This document shows, one piece after another, positions 8,067-15,650 of a stretch of 64,000 bases of DNA. A program made the translations under genes and the position numbers. The notes below the pieces were generated by a model. It was not told the DNA's origin. It worked only from the letters and a program-made list of their open reading frames with translations, and made no database searches. The stretch comes from Symbiobacterium thermophilum IAM 14863 (GTDB lineage: Bacteria; Bacillota; Sulfobacillia; Symbiobacteriales; Symbiobacteriaceae), in assembly GCF_000009905.1 (NCBI RefSeq), contig NC_006177.1, forward strand, positions 2,852,001 to 2,916,000, given 5' to 3'. Positions within the stretch are counted from its first letter, which is position 1. Each line of letters opens with the position of its first letter.

Positions 8067-9581
8067 GTGAGTCTGTCAACGGTGACCCACAGCCTCGGGC
8101 TGCCGCCGGCGCCCAGCCTCTTCGCCGGGGACGGGTGGCGCGCACAGAGCCCGGACGCACCCCTCCCGTTTTTTGACCTGCCCGCGCCGCCCGAGGGTGC
8201 GGCGCCCGACCCCGACGCCCTGTACGCCCCTCCCGGCGAGGAGCTGTACGACTACCAGGTGGACGGCGCCCGGTTCCTCATGGAGCACCCTGTGGCCCTC
8301 CTGGGCGACGAGATGGGGCTGGGCAAGTCGATCCAGGCCATCTCCGCCCTGCGGCTGCTGATCCGCCGGGGCGAGGTGGGCCGGGCCCTGATCCTGTGCC
8401 CGAAGACGCTGATCTTCGACTGGTACTACAAGCTGCGCCTCTGGGCGCCGGACCTGCGGGTGGTGCCGGTCGAGGGCCCCCGCCGGCGGCGGCAGTGGTA
8501 CTGGCGGTGCCAGGTGCACGTGCATCTGGTGGGCTACGAGAGCTGGCGCGAGGACCTGAAGGCAGGCCTGGCCTCCCCCGATGTCTACGATCTCATCGTG
8601 CTGGACGAGGTCCAGCGCATCAAGAACCCCGGGACGGCCATCCACAAGGCGGTCGCACAGGTGCGCGCCCCCTGGCGGTGGGGGCTTTCGGGCACCCCGC
8701 TGGAGAATCGGGTGGAGGAGCTGCTGGCCATCTTCGCCTACCTGAAGCCCGGCCTGCTCCCCGGCCGCAAGGGATGTCCGGTGGAAGAGATCCACCGGCG
8801 CATCGCCCCCTACGTGCTCCGCCGGCGCAAGGCAGACGTTCTGCGCCATCTGCCTCCCAAGGAACACCGCACCGTCTGGCTGGATCTCACCCCGGCCCAG
8901 CGCATGGCGTACGAGGCCGCCGAGCGCGCGGCGGTGGCCGCCATCCGGCAGGCCGGGCACGCCGCGGCGCCGGTGATCGCCCTGACCCTGCTGAACCAGC
9001 TGAAGCAGCTCTGCAACCTGGACCCCGCCACCGGCGCCTCCTGCAAGTTGGCCTTCCTGGAGCAGGAACTGGCCCCGCTGGTCGCGCGCGGCGAAAAGGC
9101 GGTGATCTTCTCCCAGTATCCCAAGGTGACCCTGGAGCCGCTCCTTCCCCGGCTGGAGCCCTTCGGGGCCGTCCTGTTCGACGGCTCGCTCAGCGACTGG
9201 AAGCGGCAGCTGATCGTCCACCACTTCCAGCACGGGGACATGCCCCGGGTCCTGGCCATGTCGCTGAAAGCCGGCGGCGTGGGCATCACCCTCACCCGGG
9301 CCAACCACGTCTACCACCTGGACCACTGGTGGAATCCCGCGGTCGCCCAGCAGGCCGAGGACCGCACCCACCGCATCGGCCAGCGCAGACCGGTGTTCGT
9401 CACCACCCTGCTCACCCGGGGCACCGTGGAGGAACGTATCGCCGAACTGGTGGAGCGGAAGCGGGAGCTGTTCCACGAGGTCATGGACCCGCTCACGGAA
9501 CCCGGGGAGCCCGAGGAGCAGCCGTACCTCCTGCAGCGGCTCAGCCGCGCGGAGATCCTCTCGCTGTTCGGCGTACACTGA
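8067..9581 (+). CDS. Short SNF2-family DEAD/H-type ATPase
   Basis: A 504-residue Swi2/Snf2 ATPase consisting of little more than the two RecA-like lobes. Walker A is DEMGLGKS (81-88), motif II is DEVQ (180-183) in place of DEAH, motif III is SGTPLEN, and lobe 2 ends with EDRTHRIGQ, the SNF2 motif VI. The frame is open back to 7923, but a GGGGGGAG site precedes the GTG at 8067. It lacks the SWIM zinc finger or long N-terminal domain of the larger bacterial HepA-like proteins. Members translocate on double-stranded DNA and remodel protein-DNA complexes. No helicase partner or nuclease gene is beside it. Confidence 0.88.
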   Translation: MSLSTVTHSLGLPPAPSLFAGDGWRAQSPDAPLPFFDLPAPPEGAAPDPDALYAPPGEELYDYQVDGARFLMEHPVALLGDEMGLGKSIQAISALRLLIRRGEVGRALILCPKTLIFDWYYKLRLWAPDLRVVPVEGPRRRRQWYWRCQVHVHLVGYESWREDLKAGLASPDVYDLIVLDEVQRIKNPGTAIHKAVAQVRAPWRWGLSGTPLENRVEELLAIFAYLKPGLLPGRKGCPVEEIHRRIAPYVLRRRKADVLRHLPPKEHRTVWLDLTPAQRMAYEAAERAAVAAIRQAGHAAAPVIALTLLNQLKQLCNLDPATGASCKLAFLEQELAPLVARGEKAVIFSQYPKVTLEPLLPRLEPFGAVLFDGSLSDWKRQLIVHHFQHGDMPRVLAMSLKAGGVGITLTRANHVYHLDHWWNPAVAQQAEDRTHRIGQRRPVFVTTLLTRGTVEERIAELVERKRELFHEVMDPLTEPGEPEEQPYLLQRLSRAEILSLFGVH

Positions 9582-9583
9582 AA

Positions 9584-9611
9584 GGGTCCGGAGCCGTCAG
9601 GCTCCGGACCC
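9584..9611. terminator. Bidirectional terminator
   Basis: A perfect 12-bp stem (GGGTCCGGAGCC with GGCTCCGGACCC) around a GTCA loop, preceded by AAA and followed by ATTGT. It starts two bases after the SNF2 stop codon and faces the convergent gene at 9628. Confidence 0.85.
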
Positions 9612-9627
9612 ATTGTGCGCGGCGGCC

Positions 9628-9864
9628 TCAGCCCGCCGCCCCTTCCGGCTCCTCATCCCCGGGCGGGAACTTGGCCAGCTCCGCCTCGGCCTGGTCCCGG
9701 TACAGGAAGACAGCATCCCCCGTGCTGCCCATGCGGTGAACGGCCTTCTTGATCCCCTCGCGCTCGAAGGGTTCCCGTTCGATCAGATAGTAATACTTGG
9801 TACCGTTGGGATGGTTCATGACCCAGATCATCAGGTCCTTCTGCGTCAACGCGCCCTTTGCCAT
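9628..9864 (-). CDS. Hypothetical 78-residue protein
   Basis: Starts MAKGALTQKDLMIW at an ATG with GAGG about nine bases upstream; an open frame continues to 9966, but no start signal is seen there. The middle reads MNHPNGTKYYYLIEREPFEREG and the end is acidic (PPGDEEPEGAAG). It looks like a compact cytosolic alpha/beta protein. No motif is recognised. It diverges from the OsmC-like gene, with a shared upstream region of about 100 bases. Confidence 0.6.
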   Translation of the reverse strand: MAKGALTQKDLMIWVMNHPNGTKYYYLIEREPFEREGIKKAVHRMGSTGDAVFLYRDQAEAELAKFPPGDEEPEGAAG

Positions 9865-9964
9865 GTCCCCAGACCTCCTCGTCTGTCGTCGCAGACTATT
9901 CGGCGGATGGGCGGCGAACCCCTCCTGACCAGATGAGAAACGAACATCCACGGGAGGCGATCTC

Positions 9965-10423
9965 ATGCACGACGGTAGCCTGACCCTGCGCGCCTATGCG
10001 TCCTGGAAGGGGGTGACCGCCACCAGCGGCGAGGTGAGCAGCAGCTTCTCCAACCTGCGGCTGGCCTTCACCGCCCCCGTGGCGGACGGCGGGGAGCCCG
10101 GCCTCACCTCCCCGGAGGAGATGCTGCTGGCGGCCGCGGCCACCGGCTGGATCACCGCCTTCCTCGACGTGGCCCGCCAGATGGTGCTGGACGTGGCCGA
10201 CGTGGCCGTGGAGGGCGAGCTGGTGCGCACGTACGACGAACTGGAAGGGACCCGCATCGAGCGGATCGCGCTGAAGCCGGAGGTGAAGCTGCGCTCCGGG
10301 CTCGGCTTCGAGAAGGTGCACGACATGTTCCGTCGGGCCACCGCCCTCGCCCGGCAGCGCTCCCCCGTGCTGCGGGCCCTGGCGGCGGGCGTCCAGCTGG
10401 AGGTGGACCCCTCCTATCATTAG
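9965..10423 (+). CDS. OsmC-like protein without catalytic cysteines
   Basis: A 152-residue protein with the OsmC/Ohr layout: TSPEEMLLAAAATG at 48-61 corresponds to the family's PEELLAAAHAxC helix, and SPVLRALAAGVQLEV near 133-147 corresponds to CPVxxAL...VEI. Active OsmC/Ohr peroxidases use one Cys in each segment. Here both are replaced (Gly61 and Ser133) and the protein has no cysteine at all, so it cannot act as a thiol peroxidase. The start is ATG with GGGAGGCG upstream. It is followed 22 bases later by a GntR regulator gene, suggesting one transcript. Function unknown; a binding or sensing role is possible. Confidence 0.75.
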   Translation: MHDGSLTLRAYASWKGVTATSGEVSSSFSNLRLAFTAPVADGGEPGLTSPEEMLLAAAATGWITAFLDVARQMVLDVADVAVEGELVRTYDELEGTRIERIALKPEVKLRSGLGFEKVHDMFRRATALARQRSPVLRALAAGVQLEVDPSYH

Positions 10424-10445
10424 GCTGCGTGCGGGAGGTGAGCGA

Positions 10446-11402
10446 GTGCAGGCCTTCCGGCTCAACCGGTCGAGCTGCGTTCCCCTCAAGGAGCAGCTCC
10501 AGGCCCAGATCCGGTACCAGATCGCCGCGGGCCTCCTCCACCCCGGGGACCAGCTGCCCTCGCTCCGGGACCTGGCCGCCGGGCTGGCCATCAACGTCAA
10601 CACCGTGGCCCGGGCCGTGGAGGAGCTGATCGGCGAAGGCTACCTCACGTCCCACCAGGGCAAGGGCATCTTCGTGGCCGACGAGCCGCCCGGACAGGCT
10701 CCGGGAGCCGCGCTGCGCTCGCTCCTCTCCGGCGTGCTGGCCACCGCGCAGGAGTGGGGAATGGATGCCGAGGAGCTCGCACTGGATCTGCTGTCGCAGG
10801 CACAGCTCGCCCGCAGCCCGGCGCCCGCGGCGAACCGGGTGGTCCTGGTGGCCACCGCCCGGTCCGACCTGCGGCGGCTGCAGCGGCAGCTGGAGTCCCA
10901 GCTTCCCGGCACGCAGGTGGCGGCCGTTCTGCCCGAGGAGTTGGGCCACGTCCCACCCGGGATCCCCGTCGTCACCACCCTCTTTCACGGGCCGGCCCTG
11001 CGGCGCTGGCAACCGGTGGTCCTGGCCGGGGCCGAGTCCCGGGGGGCGCTGGACCGGCTGGCACGGCTGCCCGCGGGCAGCTGCGTCGCGGTGGCCGCAT
11101 CGGACCGGGTGCAGGCCGCCCGCATCCAGCAGAGCCTGGAGCAGGGCGGGTTCGGCCACCTGCGTTTCCGGGCGGTGACGGCCCCGGACGAAGTCGACGC
11201 CCTCCTCGGCGATTCGGCCTGCCTCCTGGCGGCGCCCAGCGGCTATCCCCTCGCGGAGGCCGCCCGGGCGGCGAGGCCCGGCCTCCCGTGCATCCGCGAG
11301 CCCCTCGCGACGCCGCCGGAGGCCCTGACCAGCCTGCGTGAGGCCCTGGGCGGAGCCGCTGCCCCGCCCAGGCGGGTGGCGATCCGGTCCTCCTGGGTCT
11401 AG
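10446..11402 (+). CDS. GntR-family (YtrA-like) transcriptional regulator
   Basis: A 318-residue regulator. The N-terminal winged helix contains PLKEQLQAQIRYQIAAGLL, PGDQLPSLRDLA and NVNTVARAVEELIGEGYL (about residues 14-65), the typical GntR recognition helix. Unlike short YtrA proteins it carries a long C-terminal domain (about 90-318) that resembles a periplasmic-binding or Rossmann-type sensor (VVLVATARSDLRRL, VAVAASDRVQAARI). Starts at GTG after GGGAGGTG. It probably controls itself and the upstream OsmC-like gene. The ligand cannot be read from the sequence. Confidence 0.8.
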   Translation: MQAFRLNRSSCVPLKEQLQAQIRYQIAAGLLHPGDQLPSLRDLAAGLAINVNTVARAVEELIGEGYLTSHQGKGIFVADEPPGQAPGAALRSLLSGVLATAQEWGMDAEELALDLLSQAQLARSPAPAANRVVLVATARSDLRRLQRQLESQLPGTQVAAVLPEELGHVPPGIPVVTTLFHGPALRRWQPVVLAGAESRGALDRLARLPAGSCVAVAASDRVQAARIQQSLEQGGFGHLRFRAVTAPDEVDALLGDSACLLAAPSGYPLAEAARAARPGLPCIREPLATPPEALTSLREALGGAAAPPRRVAIRSSWV

Positions 11403-11508
11403 CCGCCGTTCGTCGCCCTCCCGCGGCATTTTGCCGCCCGGGGGTACTACACCGGCAGGCTGTGCTGTATGATAGGCACATGACCACATCCGGTGGGGGG
11501 GATCGCGG

Positions 11509-11718
11509 GTGAGCCAGACGATCAGCCGGGAGGAGATGCGCCAGGCCTACCTGGACATCCTCGAGCGGGCGGAGGATGCGACCGCCCTCCGGCTGGCCAT
11601 CATCTGCTCCGATCAGTTTCCCGAGACGCTGAAGGAACGGGCGCGGCTGGCCCCCTCGCTGGAGGCCCTGCGGGCGCTGCTGGCCGAGCATCGCCGCCGG
11701 TCCGTGCCGGTGGGATGA
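11509..11718 (+). CDS. Hypothetical 69-residue helical protein
   Basis: GTG start with a strong GGTGGGGGG-type site nine bases upstream. The protein (MSQTISREEMRQAYLDILERAE...) is short, acidic then basic at the end, and predicted to be all helical, with a single Cys. A TATGAT box at 11468-11473 may be the -10 element. It is closed by its own terminator. Family not recognised. Confidence 0.6.
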   Translation: MSQTISREEMRQAYLDILERAEDATALRLAIICSDQFPETLKERARLAPSLEALRALLAEHRRRSVPVG

Positions 11719-11722
11719 AAGA

Positions 11723-11752
11723 AGCCGGGCAGGGGTCGATCCCCGCCCGGCT
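11723..11752. terminator. Intrinsic terminator
   Basis: An 8-bp stem AGCCGGGC/GCCCGGCT encloses a further GGGG/CCCC stem around TCGAT, just after the stop codon at 11718 and before the convergent peptidase gene. Confidence 0.75.
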
Positions 11753-11779
11753 CGCTCGTTGGCGTCCAAGCTCTGCGCG

Positions 11780-12859
11780 CTAGCTCAGGTTGTTCTTCAG
11801 GCGCGCCACCGTCTCGGCGTCCAGCTTCTTGATGACCGCCGCCAGCAGCTTGGCGGCGTTCTCCATGTCGTCCCGGTGGATCAGCGCCGCGTGGCTGTGG
11901 ATGTACCGGGTGGCGAAGCCCACGGCCAGCGACGGCACGCCCCGCCCCTGGATGTGGATCCGGCCGGCGTCGGTACCGCCTCCGGCCATGGCCTGGAACT
12001 GGATGGGAATCTCCAGCTCCTCGGCGGTGTCGATCACCAGGTCACGCAGGCCGCGGTGCGGCACCATCGAGGCGTCGTAGATCATGATCAGCGGGCCCGC
12101 CCCCATCTTGCCCTCCACCTGGCCGTCGCCGCCGGGGACGTCCGTGGCCAGGCCGACGTCCAGCGCAAAGGCGATGTCCGGCTCGATGGTGTTGGCCATG
12201 GTGGTCGCGCCGCGCAGGCCGACCTCCTCCTGGACCGTGCCCACCGCGTAGACCTCGTTGGGATGGTCCTGGCCCTTCAGCTCCTCCAGCACCATGATCG
12301 CCACCGCGCAGCCGGCACGGTTGTCCCACGCCTTGTTCATCAGGATCTTGGGGTTGGGCATCACGTGGAAGTCGCAGTAGGGCACGATCGGATCGCCCGG
12401 CCGCACGCCCCACTCCTGGGCCTCCTCCTTGGAGCTGGCGCCGATGTCGATGAACATGTCCTTGATCTGGACGACCTTGTTCCGCTCCTCCTGGGTGAGG
12501 ATGTGCGGCGGCTTGGACCCGACCACGCCGATGAGCTCGCCCTTGCGGGTCAGGACCTTGACCCGCTGGGCCAGCATGACCTGGCTCCACCAGCCGCCGA
12601 CGGGCTGGATCTTCAGGAACCCCTTGTCGGTGATCTGCGTGACCATCCAGCCCACCTCATCGAGGTGCCCGGCCAGCATGATGCGGGGACCACCGGCCTG
12701 CCCCTTCTTAATGCCGGCGATGGATCCCAGGTTGTCACTGATGATCTCGTCGCAGAGCGGCTCCAGGTACTTGCGCATCACCTGCCGAACGGGCTCCTCG
12801 AAGCCGGAGATCCCGTTCGCGCTGGTGAGCTCCTCATACATCTTCAGCCGTTGATCCAC
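11780..12859 (-). CDS. M42-family metalloaminopeptidase
   Basis: A 359-residue cytosolic zinc/cobalt aminopeptidase of the M42 family (FrvX/YsdC/PepA-type glutamyl aminopeptidases). Recognisable features are [18 protein letters not shown] at the N-terminus, [11 protein letters not shown] with metal-binding His and Asp, [10 protein letters not shown], and the catalytic QEEVGLRGA. The frame opens at 12880, but a GGGAGG site eight bases before the GTG at 12859 favours that start. These enzymes form large self-compartmentalising dodecamers that trim peptides. The gene is divergent from a LysR regulator, which may control it through the palindrome at 12905-12921. Confidence 0.88.
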   Translation of the reverse strand: MDQRLKMYEELTSANGISGFEEPVRQVMRKYLEPLCDEIISDNLGSIAGIKKGQAGGPRIMLAGHLDEVGWMVTQITDKGFLKIQPVGGWWSQVMLAQRVKVLTRKGELIGVVGSKPPHILTQEERNKVVQIKDMFIDIGASSKEEAQEWGVRPGDPIVPYCDFHVMPNPKILMNKAWDNRAGCAVAIMVLEELKGQDHPNEVYAVGTVQEEVGLRGATTMANTIEPDIAFALDVGLATDVPGGDGQVEGKMGAGPLIMIYDASMVPHRGLRDLVIDTAEELEIPIQFQAMAGGGTDAGRIHIQGRGVPSLAVGFATRYIHSHAALIHRDDMENAAKLLAAVIKKLDAETVARLKNNLS

Positions 12860-12904
12860 CAGTTGGGCCTCCCTCTCCATCGATGGATGTACTTGACGAG
12901 GCTT

Positions 12905-12921
12905 GTGGTTAATTCAACCAC
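12905..12921. promoter_or_regulatory. 17-bp palindrome, operator-like
   Basis: GTGGTTAATTCAACCAC is a perfect inverted repeat of six bases each side of AATTC. It lies in the divergent region between the M42 peptidase and the LysR gene, 46 bases upstream of the peptidase start. The same layout GTGNNTAATTCANNCAC recurs at 33156-33172. Confidence 0.5.
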
Positions 12922-13058
12922 CCGTCGGAAATCCCCTGCCTACTCCCTAGCGGCAATGGGACTTTAGTCTATTGCGCCCCCTCTTCACCCCGTCTTAATC
13001 TGATCATAAGCGGAGCTTTTTGCCTTCCGGAGCATGACGCGAAAGGGGGTCCGCCACC

Positions 13059-13955
13059 GTGCTGTTGTCATACCTCCGGGTCTACTGCGACATCATCGAA
13101 ACCCGCAGCTTCTCCAAGGCGGCGGCGCGGAACTTCATCTCCCAGCCCGCCGTGAGCCAGCAGGTGAAAGCGATGGAGGAGCACTTCCAGCAGCGGCTCA
13201 TCGAACGGTCTCCCCAGGGCATCTACCCCACGGAGGCCGGACGCATCTTCTACGAAGCCGCCCGGGAGATCGTGGAGCGCTACCAGGCCCTGGAGCAGCA
13301 GATGGCGAACCTGAGCCAGTCCGTCTCCGGCACCATCCGCGTGGCCACCGTTTACACGGTGGGGCTCCACGACCTGCCCCCCTATATCAAGAAGTTCATC
13401 CAGACCTACCCCCAGGCCCGGATCCACCTGGAGTACAGCCGCACGAACAAGATCTACGAGGCGGTTCGGCAGAACCAGGTGGACATCGGTATCGTCGCCT
13501 ACCCCCAGGAAGGGCGGCAGCTGGGCGTCATCCCCCTGCCCTCCGACGAGCTGGTGGTCATCGTCAGCCCAAACCACCCGCTGGCCCGGGCGGGCAAGCC
13601 CGTCGCCCTGCAGCAGCTCCACCGGCTCCCGTTCATCGCCTTCGACCCGGACATCCCCACCCGGAAGGCCACCGACCGGGTGCTGAACGACCACGGGGTG
13701 GACGTGGAGATCATCCACGAGTTCGACAACGTGGAGACCATCAAGCGGTCAGTCGAAGCGGAGCTGGGCGTCTCGATCATCCCGCGGCGGTGCGCCCAGT
13801 GGGAGGTCAGATCCGGGTCGCTCGTCGCCCTGCCCATCGCGGACATGCGCATCGAGCGGCCGGTGGGCGTCATCTACAAGCGGGGCAAGAACTTCAGCAA
13901 CACCCTGCAGAAGTTCATCGCCATCCTCACGGGAAGGGAAGAACAGGAGGACTGA
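13059..13955 (+). CDS. LysR-family transcriptional regulator
   Basis: A 298-residue regulator of normal LysR length. Residues 1-60 form the winged helix (SFSKAAARNFISQPAVSQQVKAMEEHF), followed by a linker helix and a periplasmic-binding-like effector domain starting near residue 88 (GTIRVATVYTVGLHDLPPYIKKF). Start GTG with GAAAGGGGG upstream. Sequence style is close to the CysL/CysB-like group found in Firmicutes, but the effector is unknown. It is divergent from the M42 peptidase; LysR proteins commonly regulate the divergent neighbour. Confidence 0.85.
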   Translation: MLLSYLRVYCDIIETRSFSKAAARNFISQPAVSQQVKAMEEHFQQRLIERSPQGIYPTEAGRIFYEAAREIVERYQALEQQMANLSQSVSGTIRVATVYTVGLHDLPPYIKKFIQTYPQARIHLEYSRTNKIYEAVRQNQVDIGIVAYPQEGRQLGVIPLPSDELVVIVSPNHPLARAGKPVALQQLHRLPFIAFDPDIPTRKATDRVLNDHGVDVEIIHEFDNVETIKRSVEAELGVSIIPRRCAQWEVRSGSLVALPIADMRIERPVGVIYKRGKNFSNTLQKFIAILTGREEQED

Positions 13956-13961
13956 CCGTAT

Positions 13962-13994
13962 GCAGCGGTGCTGCCCGCCGGGCGGCACCGCTGC
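13962..13994 (+). terminator. Intrinsic terminator of the LysR gene
   Basis: GCAGCGGTGC pairs with GCACCGCTGC, with a further inner GCCCG/CGGGC stem, seven bases after the LysR stop codon; it is followed by GGTCATCTTT. Confidence 0.8.
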
Positions 13995-14160
13995 GGTCAT
14001 CTTTGCGCACAGGCCTGCGAAGGTTTATACCATGAGAAAATGAAAAACCCGACGGGTACCCCGTAACCTTCGACGTCCTATCTCGTTAGTAAGGGCGATG
14101 GCAGACAGACAGACGCAGCTCGGGCGGCGCTGGACAGTGTTGACGGGAGGGACGCGCTGA

Positions 14161-14757
14161 ATGTTATCGTTGACGGACGAGCAATTGGTGGAACGGGCAC
14201 AGGAAGGCGATCGCTGCGCGCTGGGCGAGTTGATCAGCCGTTACGAGCAGCGTACCTATAATCTGGCCTACCGTTTAATGGGAAATCACGCCGACGCATG
14301 TGACGCAGCCCAGGAGGCCCTGGTGCGCGTCTGCGTGAGGCTTCACAACTTCCGGGGCGATTCCCAGTTCTCGACCTGGCTCTACCGGGTGGTGACGAAC
14401 ACCTGCCTGGACGAACTCCGGCGCAGGGGTCGGACGCGCTGCGCGTCCCTGGATGAGGCCATGCCCCTCGACGAAGGCTCCGTCCCGCGCCAGGCCGTCG
14501 ACGACTCCGACGGGCCGGTGGAATATGCGGAGCGCCACGAGGTGCAGGCGGCCGTGCAGCGGGCCATCGGGCGGCTCCCGTACGACTACCGGGTCGTGGT
14601 GATCCTGCGCGACCTCCACAACCTGAGCTACCAGGAGATTGCTACCGTCCTGGGCACCACGCTGGGCACCATCAAGTCCCGGCTGCATCGGGCACGGCAG
14701 GCCCTGCGCTGCATCATCGAGGACACCGAGGCCCATCGGCTGGACATTGCCGGATAG
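14161..14757 (+). CDS. ECF-type RNA polymerase sigma factor
   Basis: A 198-residue sigma-70 family protein of the extracytoplasmic-function class. Region 2 spans about residues 20-88 (YNLAYRLMGNHADACDAAQEALVRV... FSTWLYRVVTNTCLDELRRR) and region 4 about 128-185 (LPYDYRVVVILRDLHNLSYQEIATVL followed by GTIKSRLHRARQAL). No anti-sigma gene follows; instead a structured RNA region and an opposite-strand gene are found, so the sigma is an orphan here. GTAACC at 14063 and CGTTAG at 14084 resemble an ECF promoter and could mean autoregulation, but this is weak. GGGAGGGACGCGCTGA precedes the ATG. Confidence 0.88.
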   Translation: MLSLTDEQLVERAQEGDRCALGELISRYEQRTYNLAYRLMGNHADACDAAQEALVRVCVRLHNFRGDSQFSTWLYRVVTNTCLDELRRRGRTRCASLDEAMPLDEGSVPRQAVDDSDGPVEYAERHEVQAAVQRAIGRLPYDYRVVVILRDLHNLSYQEIATVLGTTLGTIKSRLHRARQALRCIIEDTEAHRLDIAG

Positions 14758-14843
14758 ATGAAACTTCTGTTCGTATGATTATTTCAGAAAAGTAACCCCT
14801 CGTTCGCTGTTCGCGTGGCGAAGGACCGTGGTAGACTCAAAGT

Positions 14844-15035
14844 GCAAGGGGCGCAGGGGATTGGCTGAAGAACCCGAAGCCCGCTGATTCGAGATCTCCG
14901 GATCCCAGAATCGCGACCCGGCCCGGTACGTGGAACCCGTTGTTCCGAAATCCTCTGTCGCTCCTTTTGGGCGCCCGGCTGTGTCCAAAGCCGGGCACCG
15001 CAACCCCCTGAAGGCAGCAGCCTCCAGGGGGTTGT
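14844..15035 (+). ncRNA. Candidate structured RNA with 6S-like fold
   Basis: No gene on this strand, yet strong ordered pairing exists. A 17-bp closing stem joins 14846-14862 with 14949-14966 (one bulged T, two G-T pairs). Inside it the 5' side of a bubble is unpaired (14863-14881), a terminal arm forms at 14882-14915 (CGC-T-GATTC...GAATC-GCG with inner GATC/GATC), and the 3' side carries a small hairpin GGAAC/GTTCC (14932-14946). This order matches bacterial 6S RNA in miniature. An 8-bp perfect hairpin (14973-14996) and a terminator-like hairpin (15002-15033) follow. TAGACT at 14832-14837 is a plausible -10 with TTCGCG at 14810. 6S RNA is an inference; another RNA class is possible. Confidence 0.45.
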
Positions 15036-15102
15036 TCGCGTGCGCGGCAGGGAATGCGCCATCTCACCCCGAAGAAGGCTCCGGGTGGGCAGGGCCGCGG
15101 GG

Positions 15103-15570
15103 CTACTCAAAGTTCCCGGGCGGGGCGTCCAGCCGCGGCTCCTGATAGTTGTCGGGCATCCAGCCCAGCTCCGCGGTCTTGCGCGCGGCGTTCTGCACCG
15201 CGTCCGGAGCAGCCTCCTGAGCGGCGTGCGCCGCGCTGTGCGCTGCGTCCTGCCCGGCGTATGTCGGTTCGGGCGCGCCCTGCACGGCCGCGGCCCGCTC
15301 GCCGGCGTCCTGTCCGGCGGTGAACTGGCCGCCCCCATCTTGCCCGGCCTCAGCCGGCGCAGTCGGCATGTCCGTCCCATCCGCGGTGAACAGGGCGGCA
15401 GGATGGGTGAGGGTCGGCTCCACGTTGCTCGTCGCATGGGCGCTGACGTTCGGCAGATCGGTGTCCTGGCGGTCGCCGTCTAAGGGTAGAGCGGTTTCAT
15501 CACCCGTCCGGGGCACGAACAGGAACCAGGCAATACCGAGCACAGCCAGAAAGAGCAAGAACCAGATCAT
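15103..15570 (-). CDS. Hypothetical protein with N-terminal membrane anchor
   Basis: A 155-residue protein. Residues 1-20 (MIWFLLFLAVLGIAWFLFVP) form one transmembrane segment without a cleavage motif. The rest is low-complexity, rich in Ala, Asp, Gln and Pro, with repeated GQDA and HAA-type words, and probably disordered outside or inside the cell. The end NYQEPRLDAPPGNF is less biased. GGGGGGAAGTCAGG precedes the ATG. No homologous family is recognised. It diverges from the exonuclease gene at 15651. Confidence 0.6.
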   Translation of the reverse strand: MIWFLLFLAVLGIAWFLFVPRTGDETALPLDGDRQDTDLPNVSAHATSNVEPTLTHPAALFTADGTDMPTAPAEAGQDGGGQFTAGQDAGERAAAVQGAPEPTYAGQDAAHSAAHAAQEAAPDAVQNAARKTAELGWMPDNYQEPRLDAPPGNFE

Positions 15571-15650
15571 CCTGACTTCCCCCCCTGTCCCGCGTAGTCT
15601 GCCCCAATCCGCAGAAATCCTTTCCGAAAGGGTCGATCGCCATTCCCGCG

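Noticed and set aside
15008-15026. GAAGGCAGCAGCC resembling the SRP RNA helix 8 apex
   Set aside because: The bases are part of a simple symmetrical terminator-type hairpin; the SRP internal loops and flanks are missing.
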